Shown here one piece after another: positions 1 through 6,744 of a DNA stretch of 7,313 nt. The notes under the pieces are model-generated. The model searched no databases, was not told the DNA's origin, and was given only the letters and a program-made list of their open reading frames with translations. The DNA is from Helicobacteraceae bacterium. GTDB taxonomy: Bacteria > Campylobacterota > Campylobacteria > Campylobacterales > Sulfurimonadaceae. The translations under genes and the position numbers were made by a program. Each line of letters opens with the position of its first letter. Within the stretch, counting starts at the first letter, position 1. The stretch is taken from positions 2,466 through 9,778 of the forward strand of contig JALWNV010000311.1 of assembly GCA_027083665.1 (NCBI GenBank), in the 5' to 3' direction.

Positions 1-133
1 CGATCTCCTGTCCGTTTTCATGGCATTTTTTGCATTTCTTGTGAAATTCGCGCTGCCCCTTGTACACGGCGGCTTCGCTTACGGCTCCGGCAAGCATCGC
101 AACGGCAACGGCAGAAAAAATAATTTTTTTCAT
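1..133 (-). CDS. Small secreted c-type cytochrome, N-terminal part only
   Basis: This is the first 44 codons of a gene whose 3' end lies beyond the left edge. Translation from the ATG at 133 gives a typical Sec signal peptide: MKK, then a hydrophobic run of about 15 residues rich in Ile, Val and Ala, with likely cleavage near residues 20-22 (SEA/A). A CKKCH motif follows at residues 34-38. CxxCH is the covalent heme-c attachment site, with the His as proximal ligand, so the mature protein should be a periplasmic electron carrier. A Shine-Dalgarno-like AAAGGAT lies just upstream of the ATG. The heme site comes about 12 residues after the predicted cleavage point, as in small class I cytochromes. 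The distal Met ligand and total length cannot be seen, so a larger or multiheme protein is possible. It lies downstream of hemC on the same strand, with its own promoter candidate. Confidence 0.8.
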   Translation of the reverse strand, partial: MKKIIFSAVAVAMLAGAVSEAAVYKGQREFHKKCKKCHENGQEI

Positions 134-148
134 TTCTATCCTTTATCC

Positions 149-225
149 TTTCCGGACTTCTGCTTCTTCCAATATTACATTATGAAATATTATATCTGCC
201 TTAACAGCTGCATTTTGTCCGGAAA
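149..225. repeat. 9-bp inverted repeat flanking the cytochrome promoter
   Basis: TTTCCGGAC at 149-157 and its exact reverse complement GTCCGGAAA at 217-225 bracket the TATAAT box. One arm abuts the expected -35 region and the other lies in the leader, just upstream of the ribosome binding site. The loop of 59 nt is too long for a simple terminator and no T-run follows. The arms contain the 6-bp palindrome TCCGGA. Protein-binding half-sites or chance are the two readings. Confidence 0.4.
189..217 (-). promoter_or_regulatory. Candidate sigma-70 promoter for the cytochrome gene
   Basis: A perfect TATAAT lies at 194-189 on the minus strand, in a local AT-rich patch within otherwise GC-rich DNA. 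The region 17 bp upstream (217-212, CAAAAT) is a poor match to TTGACA, which fits the weakly conserved -35 of Campylobacterota housekeeping promoters. Transcription would start near 182, leaving a leader of about 48 nt before the cytochrome ATG. An AT-only inverted repeat (AATATT at 171-176 and 186-191) overlaps the -10 region. Confidence 0.5.
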
Positions 226-231
226 AGCGCG

Positions 232-1170
232 TTACGAGAACGCCATCGTTTCCGCCCGTTGGAGCAGTTCACGCGCGCCGCGTGCGATGAAATCCTCGGC
301 CATCCTGCGTCCGAGCGACGCCGCCGCATCACGCGCGGTCTCTACCGTTTCGGTCAGAACTTCCGTCCCGTCGGGCAGCCCGACGATTGCCGTCGTCGTG
401 ATCATCCCGTCATCGAGTACCGCGGCATTGATACCGATCGGTACCTGACACCCCCCTTGAAGCGTAGCGACGAACTCACGTTCGATGGTCGTCTCGATCG
501 CACTGAATTCGTCGTTGAGGCCCTGCGCGACCGCCAGAACCTCCGGATCGGCGACGGACTCGATCCCCAGCGCCCCCTGCCCCATCGCCGGCGTCATCTC
601 ATGCACCGGGATCGGATAGACGTGTTCAATACTGTCGAGCAGCCCGAGACGGTTGATCCCGGCACTGGCGAGGATGATCGCATCATACTCGCCTTCTTTG
701 AGTTTGCGGATGCGGGTATCGACGTTTCCTCGCAGATCTTTGATCACAAGATCGGGGCGAAGAGCCAGAATCTGCATCCGGCGGCGCAGTGAAGATGTCC
801 CGACAACGGCGCCTTCGGGAAGTGAATCGATATCCGCATATTTTTCGCTCAACAGTGCGTCGCGGACATCTTCACGCTCAGTGATCGCCGCGAGTGTCAA
901 TCCCTCCGGCATCTCCGTCGGCACATCCTTGAGCGAATGCACGGCGATATGCGCTTCGCCGCGAAGCATCGTCTCTTCGATCTCCTTGAGAAAAAGCCCT
1001 TTTCCGCCGATCTTCGCCAGCGGAACATCCAGTATCTTGTCTCCGCTCGTCACCACAATCTTCAGTTCAACTTCAAGACCGGGATTTTGCTCCTGCAGGA
1101 CCGATTTGATGTGTTCGGACTGCCAAAGCGCCAGTTTGCTTCCGCGTGTGGCGATCACCAGTTTTTTCAT
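232..1170 (-). CDS. hemC: Porphobilinogen deaminase (hydroxymethylbilane synthase)
   Basis: This cytoplasmic enzyme joins four porphobilinogen molecules head to tail into hydroxymethylbilane, the linear tetrapyrrole precursor of heme and siroheme (EC 2.5.1.61). The 312-aa length is normal for the family. Visible signatures are the N-terminal [11 protein letters not shown] (residues 7-17), HSLKDVPT (78-85) with the catalytic Asp82 (Asp84 in E. coli), the substrate-binding Arg-rich segment TSSLRRR (125-131), [13 protein letters not shown] (145-157), and [10 protein letters not shown] (237-246). Cys241 is the residue that anchors the dipyrromethane cofactor. The ATG at 1170 overlaps the stop of the upstream Dsb-like gene in an ATGA arrangement (4 bp). 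There is only a weak ribosome binding site, so translational coupling is likely. It is the last gene of the packed operon, and no intrinsic terminator follows it. The product is separated from HemA's by the HemL and HemB steps, which are not in this window. Confidence 0.97.
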   Translation of the reverse strand: MKKLVIATRGSKLALWQSEHIKSVLQEQNPGLEVELKIVVTSGDKILDVPLAKIGGKGLFLKEIEETMLRGEAHIAVHSLKDVPTEMPEGLTLAAITEREDVRDALLSEKYADIDSLPEGAVVGTSSLRRRMQILALRPDLVIKDLRGNVDTRIRKLKEGEYDAIILASAGINRLGLLDSIEHVYPIPVHEMTPAMGQGALGIESVADPEVLAVAQGLNDEFSAIETTIEREFVATLQGGCQVPIGINAAVLDDGMITTTAIVGLPDGTEVLTETVETARDAAASLGRRMAEDFIARGARELLQRAETMAFS

Positions 1171-2006
1171 TTGGTCTTCACTTGCTTGTAACGCTGTTTT
1201 CCGCTGTCCTTGACCCCGTCGAAATAGACCGTCGGCGTCCCGCCGATCATCATGGTGTCGATGACATCCCGGTCCGCATCGATCTGGGCATCGACCATCG
1301 GCGTATGCAGGTCACTGACTTTCAGGTTGGTGTTAACCGCTTTGTTGAACGCATCAAGGATCTTCTTCTCGTCCGTTTCACGCGTGATCGATGTCGGGAC
1401 CTTGTAAAGGTCGAGCATGACGTTTTTGCGCCCTTGCAGTTCGGCGGCAACCGCGGCACGTACCAGTGTCGGCGACGCGGGATGCAGACGCTCGAGCGGG
1501 AAATGATAGTAGTAGACGGCGAACGTATCGGGATATTTCTTCATGTACTCCAGTGCCTTGGGCACATAGCCGCGGCAAAAGGGGCAGAGCGGATCGGAGA
1601 AGATCGCCACTTTGTGTTCGGCATTTTCGTTTCCGTAAATCAGGTTCGATTTTCTGTAATACGACGCCTTGAATTTCGGAGCGACGCTGTCTTTGAGACT
1701 TTTGCCCGTTTTCAGATCGGTCAGTTCCGACGTGATCACCCGGTCGTTGGCGAAATAGATGATGCGCTGCTTGATCGGACGCTCCGCATTGCCCTGTTTG
1801 ACTTTGGCATCGAGTGAGACGACAAACGCATCCCACCCTTTCATCGTCTTGATCGGCGTACGCTCGAGCACTTTGACCTTGAGAGAAGTTACCGCCGGGT
1901 TTTTGGAGATCGTTTTGGAAAGAAACGACTCCACCTCGCTGTTGGTCGCCGCAAAAACGCTAGCGCTTATCAGTATCGTCGCTGATAATTTCGACATCAA
2001 TGACAT
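1167..2006 (-). CDS. Periplasmic DsbC/DsbG-like thiol:disulfide oxidoreductase
   Basis: The 279-aa product starts with a short signal peptide: Lys6, a hydrophobic stretch at residues 7-18, and probable cleavage after VFA19. Residues about 22-115 look like the N-terminal dimerisation/linker domain of DsbC, DsbG and H. pylori HP0231. A thioredoxin fold follows, with the active site CPFC at 141-144 in DPLCPFCRG, a helical insertion, and the cis-Pro loop GGTPTVYF at 255-262 (Pro258). The expected role is oxidising or reshuffling cysteine pairs of secreted proteins. A two-residue CPxC motif is more typical of DsbA-like oxidases, whereas the two-domain layout suits isomerases, so direction is uncertain. 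The frame is open back to 2105, but the ATG at 2006 is chosen because AAGGA sits 5 nt upstream and the signal peptide begins there. The gene starts inside fxsA (47-bp overlap) and ends in a 4-bp ATGA overlap with hemC. Confidence 0.85.
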   Translation of the reverse strand: MSLMSKLSATILISASVFAATNSEVESFLSKTISKNPAVTSLKVKVLERTPIKTMKGWDAFVVSLDAKVKQGNAERPIKQRIIYFANDRVITSELTDLKTGKSLKDSVAPKFKASYYRKSNLIYGNENAEHKVAIFSDPLCPFCRGYVPKALEYMKKYPDTFAVYYYHFPLERLHPASPTLVRAAVAAELQGRKNVMLDLYKVPTSITRETDEKKILDAFNKAVNTNLKVSDLHTPMVDAQIDADRDVIDTMMIGGTPTVYFDGVKDSGKQRYKQVKTK

Positions 2007-2391
2007 GTTCATCCTTTTGAATTGAAGTGGTATGGGTATACGAAGTTGAATCTGTATGTGATTTTGCCACAAATCGGTTAACGAGCATCTTCGTAACGAC
2101 ACCAAATTGCAGCAGAATACCGATGATATCGGTTAAAAATCCCGGCACGATCAGCAAAATAGCACCCAGAATCGTAAAGAGGTTGAGCTGCTGGAACTCC
2201 GCCGGATCGATACGCGCCTGATTCAGGGCCTGAATATTTTCCGCCAGGGTTCCCCGAAAGTTCGCCAAGATCGCCAACCCGGCCATTGCGCTGGCGATCA
2301 GTTCGACAAAGGTCCACACCCCGCCGATCGCCGAAGCGATGTTGACCGATATCACGACCTCCAAAAAGAGGTAGATCAGAAAATAGATCAT
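1960..2391 (-). CDS. fxsA: FxsA family inner-membrane protein
   Basis: The 143-aa membrane protein matches the FxsA family. In E. coli the overexpressed protein relieves F-plasmid exclusion of phage T7, but its normal function is unknown. Numbering from the ATG at 2391, hydrophobic segments cover about residues 2-22, 25-44 and 73-98. The family-typical stretch between them, with GLAILANFR at 38-46, is present, as is [16 protein letters not shown] at 76-91, the most recognisable signature. The last 35 residues are a hydrophilic, acidic, cytoplasmic-looking tail. The ATG at 2391 forms an ATGA overlap with the proS stop and has GGAG 8 nt upstream at 2403-2400. A GTG at 2400 in frame would add three residues, but it sits on the GGAG itself. 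The end overlaps the Dsb-like gene by 47 bp in another frame. Confidence 0.9.
   Translation of the reverse strand: MIYFLIYLFLEVVISVNIASAIGGVWTFVELIASAMAGLAILANFRGTLAENIQALNQARIDPAEFQQLNLFTILGAILLIVPGFLTDIIGILLQFGVVTKMLVNRFVAKSHTDSTSYTHTTSIQKDEHVIDVEIISDDTDKR
2012..2016 (-). promoter_or_regulatory. Ribosome binding site that sets the Dsb-like gene start
   Basis: AAGGA at 2016-2012 is followed by the 5-nt spacer TGAAC and the ATG at 2006. In-frame ATGs at 2012 and 1997 fit worse: the first overlaps the AAGGA itself and the second is 14 nt away. The site lies inside the fxsA coding sequence, so the Dsb-like gene can be initiated while fxsA is still being translated through it. Confidence 0.65.
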
Positions 2392-4094
2392 CCGATCCAC
2401 TCCGTAATCCGCGTGTAGGCTTCGGCAGCGGGCACGTCGGTCTTTTCGCCTGCGGCACGGTCGTACAGCTGGATATTGCCGTTGGCCAGTTCTTTGCCGA
2501 TAATCACCGTCAACGGAAAGCCGATGAGTTCCGCGTCTTTCATCTTAAAGCCGAAGCGCTCCCTGCGGTCGTCAATCATCGTCTCCACCCCGGCGGCCCG
2601 CAGTGCCGCGTAGAGCTCCTCGCCAAGCTCCATCTGCGCCTCGTCTTTGACGTTCGAGACCATGATATTGACAAGATACGGTGCCGTCGTTTTGGTCCAG
2701 ATACATCCGCGATCATCATGATGCTGTTCGATAACGGCGGCGACCAGCCGGCTGACGCCCATGCCGTACGTTCCCATCACGAACGGTTCGGCTTTGCCGT
2801 TTTCGTTCAGAAACTCCGCTTTGAGCGGCGCGGAGTAAACTGTCCCGAGTTTAAAGATATGGCCGACCTCGATCCCTTTGGTGAACGTCAGCTCCCCCCC
2901 GCACTGCGGGCAGGCGTCCCCCGCTTTGACTTCGTAGAGTTCGGCATACTGCGTCTGCTTCGGCAGGACACTCAGATCGACCCCCACAAAATGGGCGTCT
3001 TTTTCGTTCGCGCCGCAGATCATCTGTTTCGCGTCTCGGACATCTTCGTCGAAGATCATACGAACCCCCTCGAGGTCGAGCGGTCCGATAAACCCCGGAA
3101 CCAGTCCCAGCGCGACAAGCTCCTCCTCGCCGACATCGACGAGATCGAGCGCTCCCGCCGCATTGACGGCCTTGACTTCCTGCAACTCGTCACTGCCGCG
3201 CAAAAAGAAGACGACTACCTCGTCACCATCTTCGTAAACGGCCCGCTTTGCGACCGCCTTGAGCGTATAGTAGGGATCGACATGGAAAAAGGCCGCGAGC
3301 TCACCGATGCTTTTCACGTCCGGCGTCTCGAACTTGTTGAAGTCCGCTTCCGGCGCTTCGGGAACCGTCCGGCGCTCACCGCGGCGGGCCGCCTCGATAT
3401 TCGCACCGTACTCGCAGGTATCGCAGACCGCCAGGGTGTCCTCACCGCTGTCGGCGATCACCATCAGCTCTTTCGAACCCGAACCGCCGATCGCGCCGCT
3501 GTCGGCCTCAACGATCCGAAAATCGAGTCCCAGACGCTCAAGGATCCGCTTGTAAGCCGCTTCCATCGCCGCAAACTCCCGGTCCAGATCTTCCGTACTC
3601 GCATGAAAACTGTACCCGTCTTTCATCACGAATTCGCGTGCGCGCATCAATCCGAAACGCGGCCGCGCCTCGTCGCGGAACTTGGTCTTGATCTGGTAAA
3701 GGTTCAACGGCAGCTGCTTGTAGCTCGTGACCCGGTTTCGAACAAGATTGACCATCATCTCTTCATGGGTCGGACCGAGTACGAAGAGGTTTTCCTTGCG
3801 GTCTTTGAAGCGCAGCAGCTCCTTGCCGAACTTCTCGATTCTGCCGCTCTCTTCCCAAAGCTCCGCGGGTGTGACGAAACTCAGCTCGACCTCCTGCGCC
3901 CCCGCATGCGCCATCTCTTCATTGATAACAGCCTCAATCTTTTTCAATACCCGTTTGCCCAGCGGCAGATAATTGTAAAGGCCGCTGGCCACCTGCGCGA
4001 TAAAGCCGGCACGGGTCAGATAAATATGGCTCGGCAGTACGGCATCTTTGGGGGCTTCTTTTTCGGTAGGGACAAACGCCTGTGAAAATCGCAT
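2388..4094 (-). CDS. proS: Prolyl-tRNA synthetase, bacterial type with editing domain
   Basis: This class II aminoacyl-tRNA synthetase attaches proline to tRNA-Pro in the cytoplasm (EC 6.1.1.15). The 568-aa length is that of the bacterial (ProRS-B) form. Visible are the proline-pocket segment LGPTHEE (106-112), motif 2 [17 protein letters not shown] (139-155), and motif 3 [14 protein letters not shown] (444-457). The anticodon-binding domain covers about 470-568. Between motifs 2 and 3 sits the INS editing domain, about 225-400, which hydrolyses mischarged alanyl-tRNA-Pro. Lys279 falls at the position of the E. coli editing lysine. Two CxxC pairs flank this insert (C224/C227 and C395/C398) and could bind zinc. 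The gene starts 7 bp after hemA, with GAGGAG at 4110-4105 overlapping the hemA end, and its stop overlaps fxsA. Confidence 0.98.
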   Translation of the reverse strand: MRFSQAFVPTEKEAPKDAVLPSHIYLTRAGFIAQVASGLYNYLPLGKRVLKKIEAVINEEMAHAGAQEVELSFVTPAELWEESGRIEKFGKELLRFKDRKENLFVLGPTHEEMMVNLVRNRVTSYKQLPLNLYQIKTKFRDEARPRFGLMRAREFVMKDGYSFHASTEDLDREFAAMEAAYKRILERLGLDFRIVEADSGAIGGSGSKELMVIADSGEDTLAVCDTCEYGANIEAARRGERRTVPEAPEADFNKFETPDVKSIGELAAFFHVDPYYTLKAVAKRAVYEDGDEVVVFFLRGSDELQEVKAVNAAGALDLVDVGEEELVALGLVPGFIGPLDLEGVRMIFDEDVRDAKQMICGANEKDAHFVGVDLSVLPKQTQYAELYEVKAGDACPQCGGELTFTKGIEVGHIFKLGTVYSAPLKAEFLNENGKAEPFVMGTYGMGVSRLVAAVIEQHHDDRGCIWTKTTAPYLVNIMVSNVKDEAQMELGEELYAALRAAGVETMIDDRRERFGFKMKDAELIGFPLTVIIGKELANGNIQLYDRAAGEKTDVPAAEAYTRITEWIG

Positions 4095-4101
4095 GGTAGG
4101 C

Positions 4102-5346
4102 TTACTCCTCTTTTTTGTTTAACATAAATTCGATCGAACTGATCATAGCGTCGATATCGCCGATCTCGGCGACCTTGCGAAGCTGTGCGGTCTGCGGATG
4201 CAAATAGCGCTTGAGCGCCTGGAAGCACATCTTCCGTGCCGCTTCGGCATACTCCGCGGGAATGAACCCCTTGGCGACCGCACGTGCCGCCTCCTCCTCC
4301 GCCGCCTGCCGCGCACGGAGATAGCGCTCTTTGATAAGGGGTTCGATATTGAGGGTTTTGAGCCAGGCGTAGAACTCGACCGTGTAGCGTCCGACGATGG
4401 CGAACGACGCCTTGGCTTCTTCTTCTCTGAGCGTGATATTGTCCTCGACCGTGCTTTTAAGATCATCCACGCGGTGAATCGTCAGCTCCGGGAACTCAAT
4501 CGCCTCGATATCGCGCGGAATCGCCATATCGAACCAGTGCCGCGGCCGTTCGTCGCGCAGCGGTACGTCCCGGCCGAGAATGGGCTGAGGCGCACTCGTG
4601 GCGGTAAAAACCATGTCAAAATGCGCCACAACATCGTAAAGCTGTTCAAAATCGACGACATCGGATCCGATCTCCTCCGCAATCGCTTCGGCCCCGGCAC
4701 GCGTACGGTTCATCATCGTCACCGTCGCCCCGTGATTGACCAGTGTTTTCGCCGCGATCACCGACATCTCGCCCGCACCGATCACCAGGGCGTTACGTCC
4801 GTGCAGCGATCCGAACTCTTCGCGGGCTTTCGCCACCGCTACACTCGCGACGGAGACCGGTTTCGAGGAGATATCAGTGGCGTTGCGGATCTCCGCGGCG
4901 CACTTGAAAGCGTAATTGACCGCCCGGGTCAGTTTATCCGCACAAAAACCGTTCTCCAGTGAAAAACGGTAAGCGTCTTTGAGCTGGCCGGCGATCTGGG
5001 TCTCGCCCACAACCATGGAATCAAGGGAACTCGCGACACTGAAAAGATGGTGGATGGCACTTTGGTCCTCGAACAGATCCGCACGGCCCTCGAGCTCGTC
5101 GAGGCCGATCCCCGAATGTTCGCTCAGCAGCATGAAGAGCTGCTCCGAAGCCCCGTTGGGATTGTTGCAGCTGGCGAAAACCTCGATCCGGTTGCAGGTC
5201 GAGATCACTACCGCCTCGTTGATGAACGGCGAGGCGAGGCTGCGCTGCAAAAAGGTTTTTTTCTCCTCGTCCGTGTTGAAAGCCAGCTGTTCCCGGATTG
5301 GCTGCGTCGTATTTTTATGGGTGAAACTCAGGGTCAGATAATGCAT
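4102..5346 (-). CDS. hemA: Glutamyl-tRNA reductase
   Basis: The enzyme reduces glutamyl-tRNA(Glu) with NADPH to glutamate-1-semialdehyde, the first committed step of the C5 route to 5-aminolevulinate and heme (EC 1.2.1.70). The protein is 414 aa, a normal length. The catalytic domain has the nucleophile Cys51 in [12 protein letters not shown] (47-58) and the signature [18 protein letters not shown] (106-123). The NADPH-binding Rossmann domain has VIGAGEMS (188-195), MNRT (212-215) and FTATSAP (247-253), followed by the conserved DMAIPRDI (273-280). A helical C-terminal dimerisation domain follows from about 315. The ATG shares one base with the upstream stop (TGATG at 5348-5344) and lacks a clear Shine-Dalgarno, so its translation probably depends on reinitiation after the prenyl synthase gene. 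Confidence 0.98.
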   Translation of the reverse strand: MHYLTLSFTHKNTTQPIREQLAFNTDEEKKTFLQRSLASPFINEAVVISTCNRIEVFASCNNPNGASEQLFMLLSEHSGIGLDELEGRADLFEDQSAIHHLFSVASSLDSMVVGETQIAGQLKDAYRFSLENGFCADKLTRAVNYAFKCAAEIRNATDISSKPVSVASVAVAKAREEFGSLHGRNALVIGAGEMSVIAAKTLVNHGATVTMMNRTRAGAEAIAEEIGSDVVDFEQLYDVVAHFDMVFTATSAPQPILGRDVPLRDERPRHWFDMAIPRDIEAIEFPELTIHRVDDLKSTVEDNITLREEEAKASFAIVGRYTVEFYAWLKTLNIEPLIKERYLRARQAAEEEAARAVAKGFIPAEYAEAARKMCFQALKRYLHPQTAQLRKVAEIGDIDAMISSIEFMLNKKEE

Positions 5347-6257
5347 CAGAAACGTCTTTGCATCATGGAGTCGATCACCTGTTCCAGCGCGGTATCGCCG
5401 CGGATTGCGGCCAGAGCCTCTTCACTGAGCGCCCGGGCGCGTTCGTAGGAGGCTTCAACCGTACCGTATTTTTGCATTCCGGCCTTGATCCATGCTGTCT
5501 GTTCCGGCGATACCCTTTGCGCATGCATCGCTTTCAGCCGCTGCGCCTGCGCCCCGTCCAGAGCCCGGTAAAGATAGATGTACGGCAGGGTGCATTTGCC
5601 TTCGGCGTAATCGTTCATCGCCGGTTTGCCCAGCGTCGCCTCGTCGGAAACGATATCAAGAATATCATCGATGATCTGAAAAGCGATCCCGAGGTTTTTG
5701 CCGTAAAGCGCATGGGCTTGGGCATCCTTTCCCGCGAGCATCGCGGCGCTTTTCGCCGCGGCTTCGATCAAAACGCCTGTTTTGAGATAAAGCATCTGCA
5801 AATAGCGCTCTTCGTCTTCGTTAAACGACGACGCCATCTGAACATCCATCATCTCTCCGACGGAGAGGGAAGTAACGGCGTCCGCCACCGTTTTCGCGAT
5901 CGCGGCGTCGAAGCGCGTCAGTTCGCTGAACGCTTTCGAATAGAGAATATCGCCCAGCATCACCGCCTGCTTGCTTCCTTCGGTCGCATTGACCGAAGGG
6001 ACACCCCGACGCAGCGCCGCATCGTCGATGACATCGTCATGCAGCAGGCTCGCCGCATGAATCAGTTCGATCACCGCACCCAGGCGCGCGGCCTCCTCGC
6101 CGCTGCCCGCGATCATCATGATCAGTTTGGCCCGAAGCCGCTTGCCGCCTTTGAGCTTGCCGAAAAGTTCCGAAGCGTACGGATAACCGACTTCGTCGAT
6201 CATCTGAACCATCTGCCGTTCAACCGCCCCGATCATCGCCGCACCGCCGTCACCCAT
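5346..6257 (-). CDS. ispB: Long-chain polyprenyl diphosphate synthase
   Basis: This is a trans-prenyltransferase that adds isopentenyl diphosphate units to an allylic primer, giving the side chain used for the respiratory quinone. The 303 aa carry GGKRLRAKL (37-45) for diphosphate binding, the first Asp-rich motif DDVID (74-78) and the second FQIIDDILD (193-201), both Mg-binding, plus the basic KT and GK motifs (KTG at 159-161, GKP at 210-212). The residue five before the first motif is Ala69 and the fourth is Ser70. Small residues there leave room for a long product. Campylobacterota generally use menaquinone-6, so a hexaprenyl product is plausible, but chain length cannot be read reliably and the symbol follows the H. 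pylori annotation. AGGG lies 5 nt before the ATG at 6257. An ATG at 6236 is an alternative start. The gene begins 7 bp after the DUF2018 stop. Confidence 0.92.
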   Translation of the reverse strand: MGDGGAAMIGAVERQMVQMIDEVGYPYASELFGKLKGGKRLRAKLIMMIAGSGEEAARLGAVIELIHAASLLHDDVIDDAALRRGVPSVNATEGSKQAVMLGDILYSKAFSELTRFDAAIAKTVADAVTSLSVGEMMDVQMASSFNEDEERYLQMLYLKTGVLIEAAAKSAAMLAGKDAQAHALYGKNLGIAFQIIDDILDIVSDEATLGKPAMNDYAEGKCTLPYIYLYRALDGAQAQRLKAMHAQRVSPEQTAWIKAGMQKYGTVEASYERARALSEEALAAIRGDTALEQVIDSMMQRRF

Positions 6258-6264
6258 TTCCGCC

Positions 6265-6552
6265 CTACTCGCTCTGGCTCAGGACATTGCCCATCGACTC
6301 GATATAAAGACTCTTCGCAATATCGTTCACCGCATCCGCTTCTTCGAACTGAACCTGTTTGAGGGTCCGTTCGAGCGTCTCTTCGTCCATGGTTTTCGAC
6401 AACAGAAGCTCCATCGCGGCCATCCGTTCGATCAGGCGCTGCAGCTCGCCTTGCGCGATATTGCGGTTGGCGTTGTAGATCACGTCCATGAATTTGCTGC
6501 GCGGCGAACCGCCGAAAATATCTTCCTCGTCTTCAAAAAGTGCATCGTACAT
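6265..6552 (-). CDS. DUF2018 / HP0242-family small helical protein
   Basis: The 95-aa acidic, fully helical-looking protein resembles H. pylori HP0242, judged from remembered sequence. The shared pattern is an N-terminal IF-G-P--K--D-I--A segment (residues 12-28 here), an EL-RL-ERMA-ME helix (36-48), and a C-terminal IESMGNVLS (84-92). HP0242 forms a very tight, intertwined homodimer with a pseudoknotted backbone and is a model for knotted-protein folding; its cellular role is unknown. No signal peptide, membrane segment or cysteine is present, so it should be cytoplasmic. The start at 6552 has AGGA 7 nt upstream. It is the first gene after the promoter at 6580 and precedes the prenyl synthase gene by 7 bp, a position that appears to be kept in H. 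pylori near HP0240. Function should be treated as unknown. Confidence 0.85.
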   Translation of the reverse strand: MYDALFEDEEDIFGGSPRSKFMDVIYNANRNIAQGELQRLIERMAAMELLLSKTMDEETLERTLKQVQFEEADAVNDIAKSLYIESMGNVLSQSE

Positions 6553-6579
6553 TCTTCTGTCCTGTCAAATTAATTCGTG

Positions 6580-6608
6580 ATTATACCCCTTTTGGGCTTA
6601 GGGCAAAA
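6580..6608 (-). promoter_or_regulatory. Candidate sigma-70 promoter for the seven-gene operon
   Basis: TATAAT is perfect at 6585-6580 on the minus strand. A weak -35-like TTTTGC lies at 6608-6603 with a 17-bp spacer; TTGCCC at 6606-6601 is a 15-bp alternative. The predicted transcript start near 6573 leaves a leader of about 20 nt carrying the AGGA of the DUF2018 gene. Position and -10 quality make this the best candidate to drive the DUF2018-ispB-hemA-proS-fxsA-dsb-hemC block. Confidence 0.6.
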
Positions 6609-6629
6609 ATCACCGTTCGGACTTTGCCC
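6601..6629. repeat. 7-bp inverted repeat over the operon promoter -35 region
   Basis: GGGCAAA at 6601-6607 pairs exactly with TTTGCCC at 6623-6629 across a 15-nt loop. No T-run follows on either strand, which argues against an intrinsic terminator. The left arm overlaps the expected -35 hexamer, so an operator for a dimeric regulator is possible. A second small perfect hairpin, TGCCG-CTT-CGGCA, lies next to it at 6633-6645. Confidence 0.35.
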
Positions 6630-6744
6630 GATTGCCGCTTCGGCATTTCTGAAACCGGCGATTTAAGATGTTCGGTGAAGCGGGAAACGGGGGATGAAAA
6701 ATGATGCAATACCCCGGGTCTTGCGACTGAAAAACCTGCGCCTT

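Noticed and set aside
20..448. A plus-strand open frame spanning the cytochrome-hemC spacer
   Set aside because: It crosses the antisense of two recognisable genes and the promoter region, and has no family resemblance.
2007..2105. Upstream extension of the Dsb-like frame to 2105
   Set aside because: The extra 33 residues would put the signal peptide in the interior, have no family-like content, and fall within fxsA; a good ribosome binding site exists for the ATG at 2006.
2718..4085. A 455-codon open frame on the plus strand
   Set aside because: It lies wholly antisense to proS, whose catalytic and editing motifs are intact. The translation is rich in Arg, Asp and Phe with no recognisable domain, as expected from the complement of GC-rich coding DNA.
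5358..6362. A 334-codon open frame on the plus strand
   Set aside because: It is antisense to the prenyl synthase gene and runs into the DUF2018 gene; the composition is Arg/His/Phe-rich and no motif is seen.
6581..6646. A 21-codon minus-strand ORF in the spacer before DUF2018
   Set aside because: No Shine-Dalgarno is seen, and it ends inside the TATAAT box of the operon promoter, so it would be upstream of the transcript.
6687..6717. A GGGG/CCCC hairpin as a possible terminator of the RND gene
   Set aside because: The stem is only four pairs plus two after a mismatch, the loop is long, and no T-run follows on the minus strand.
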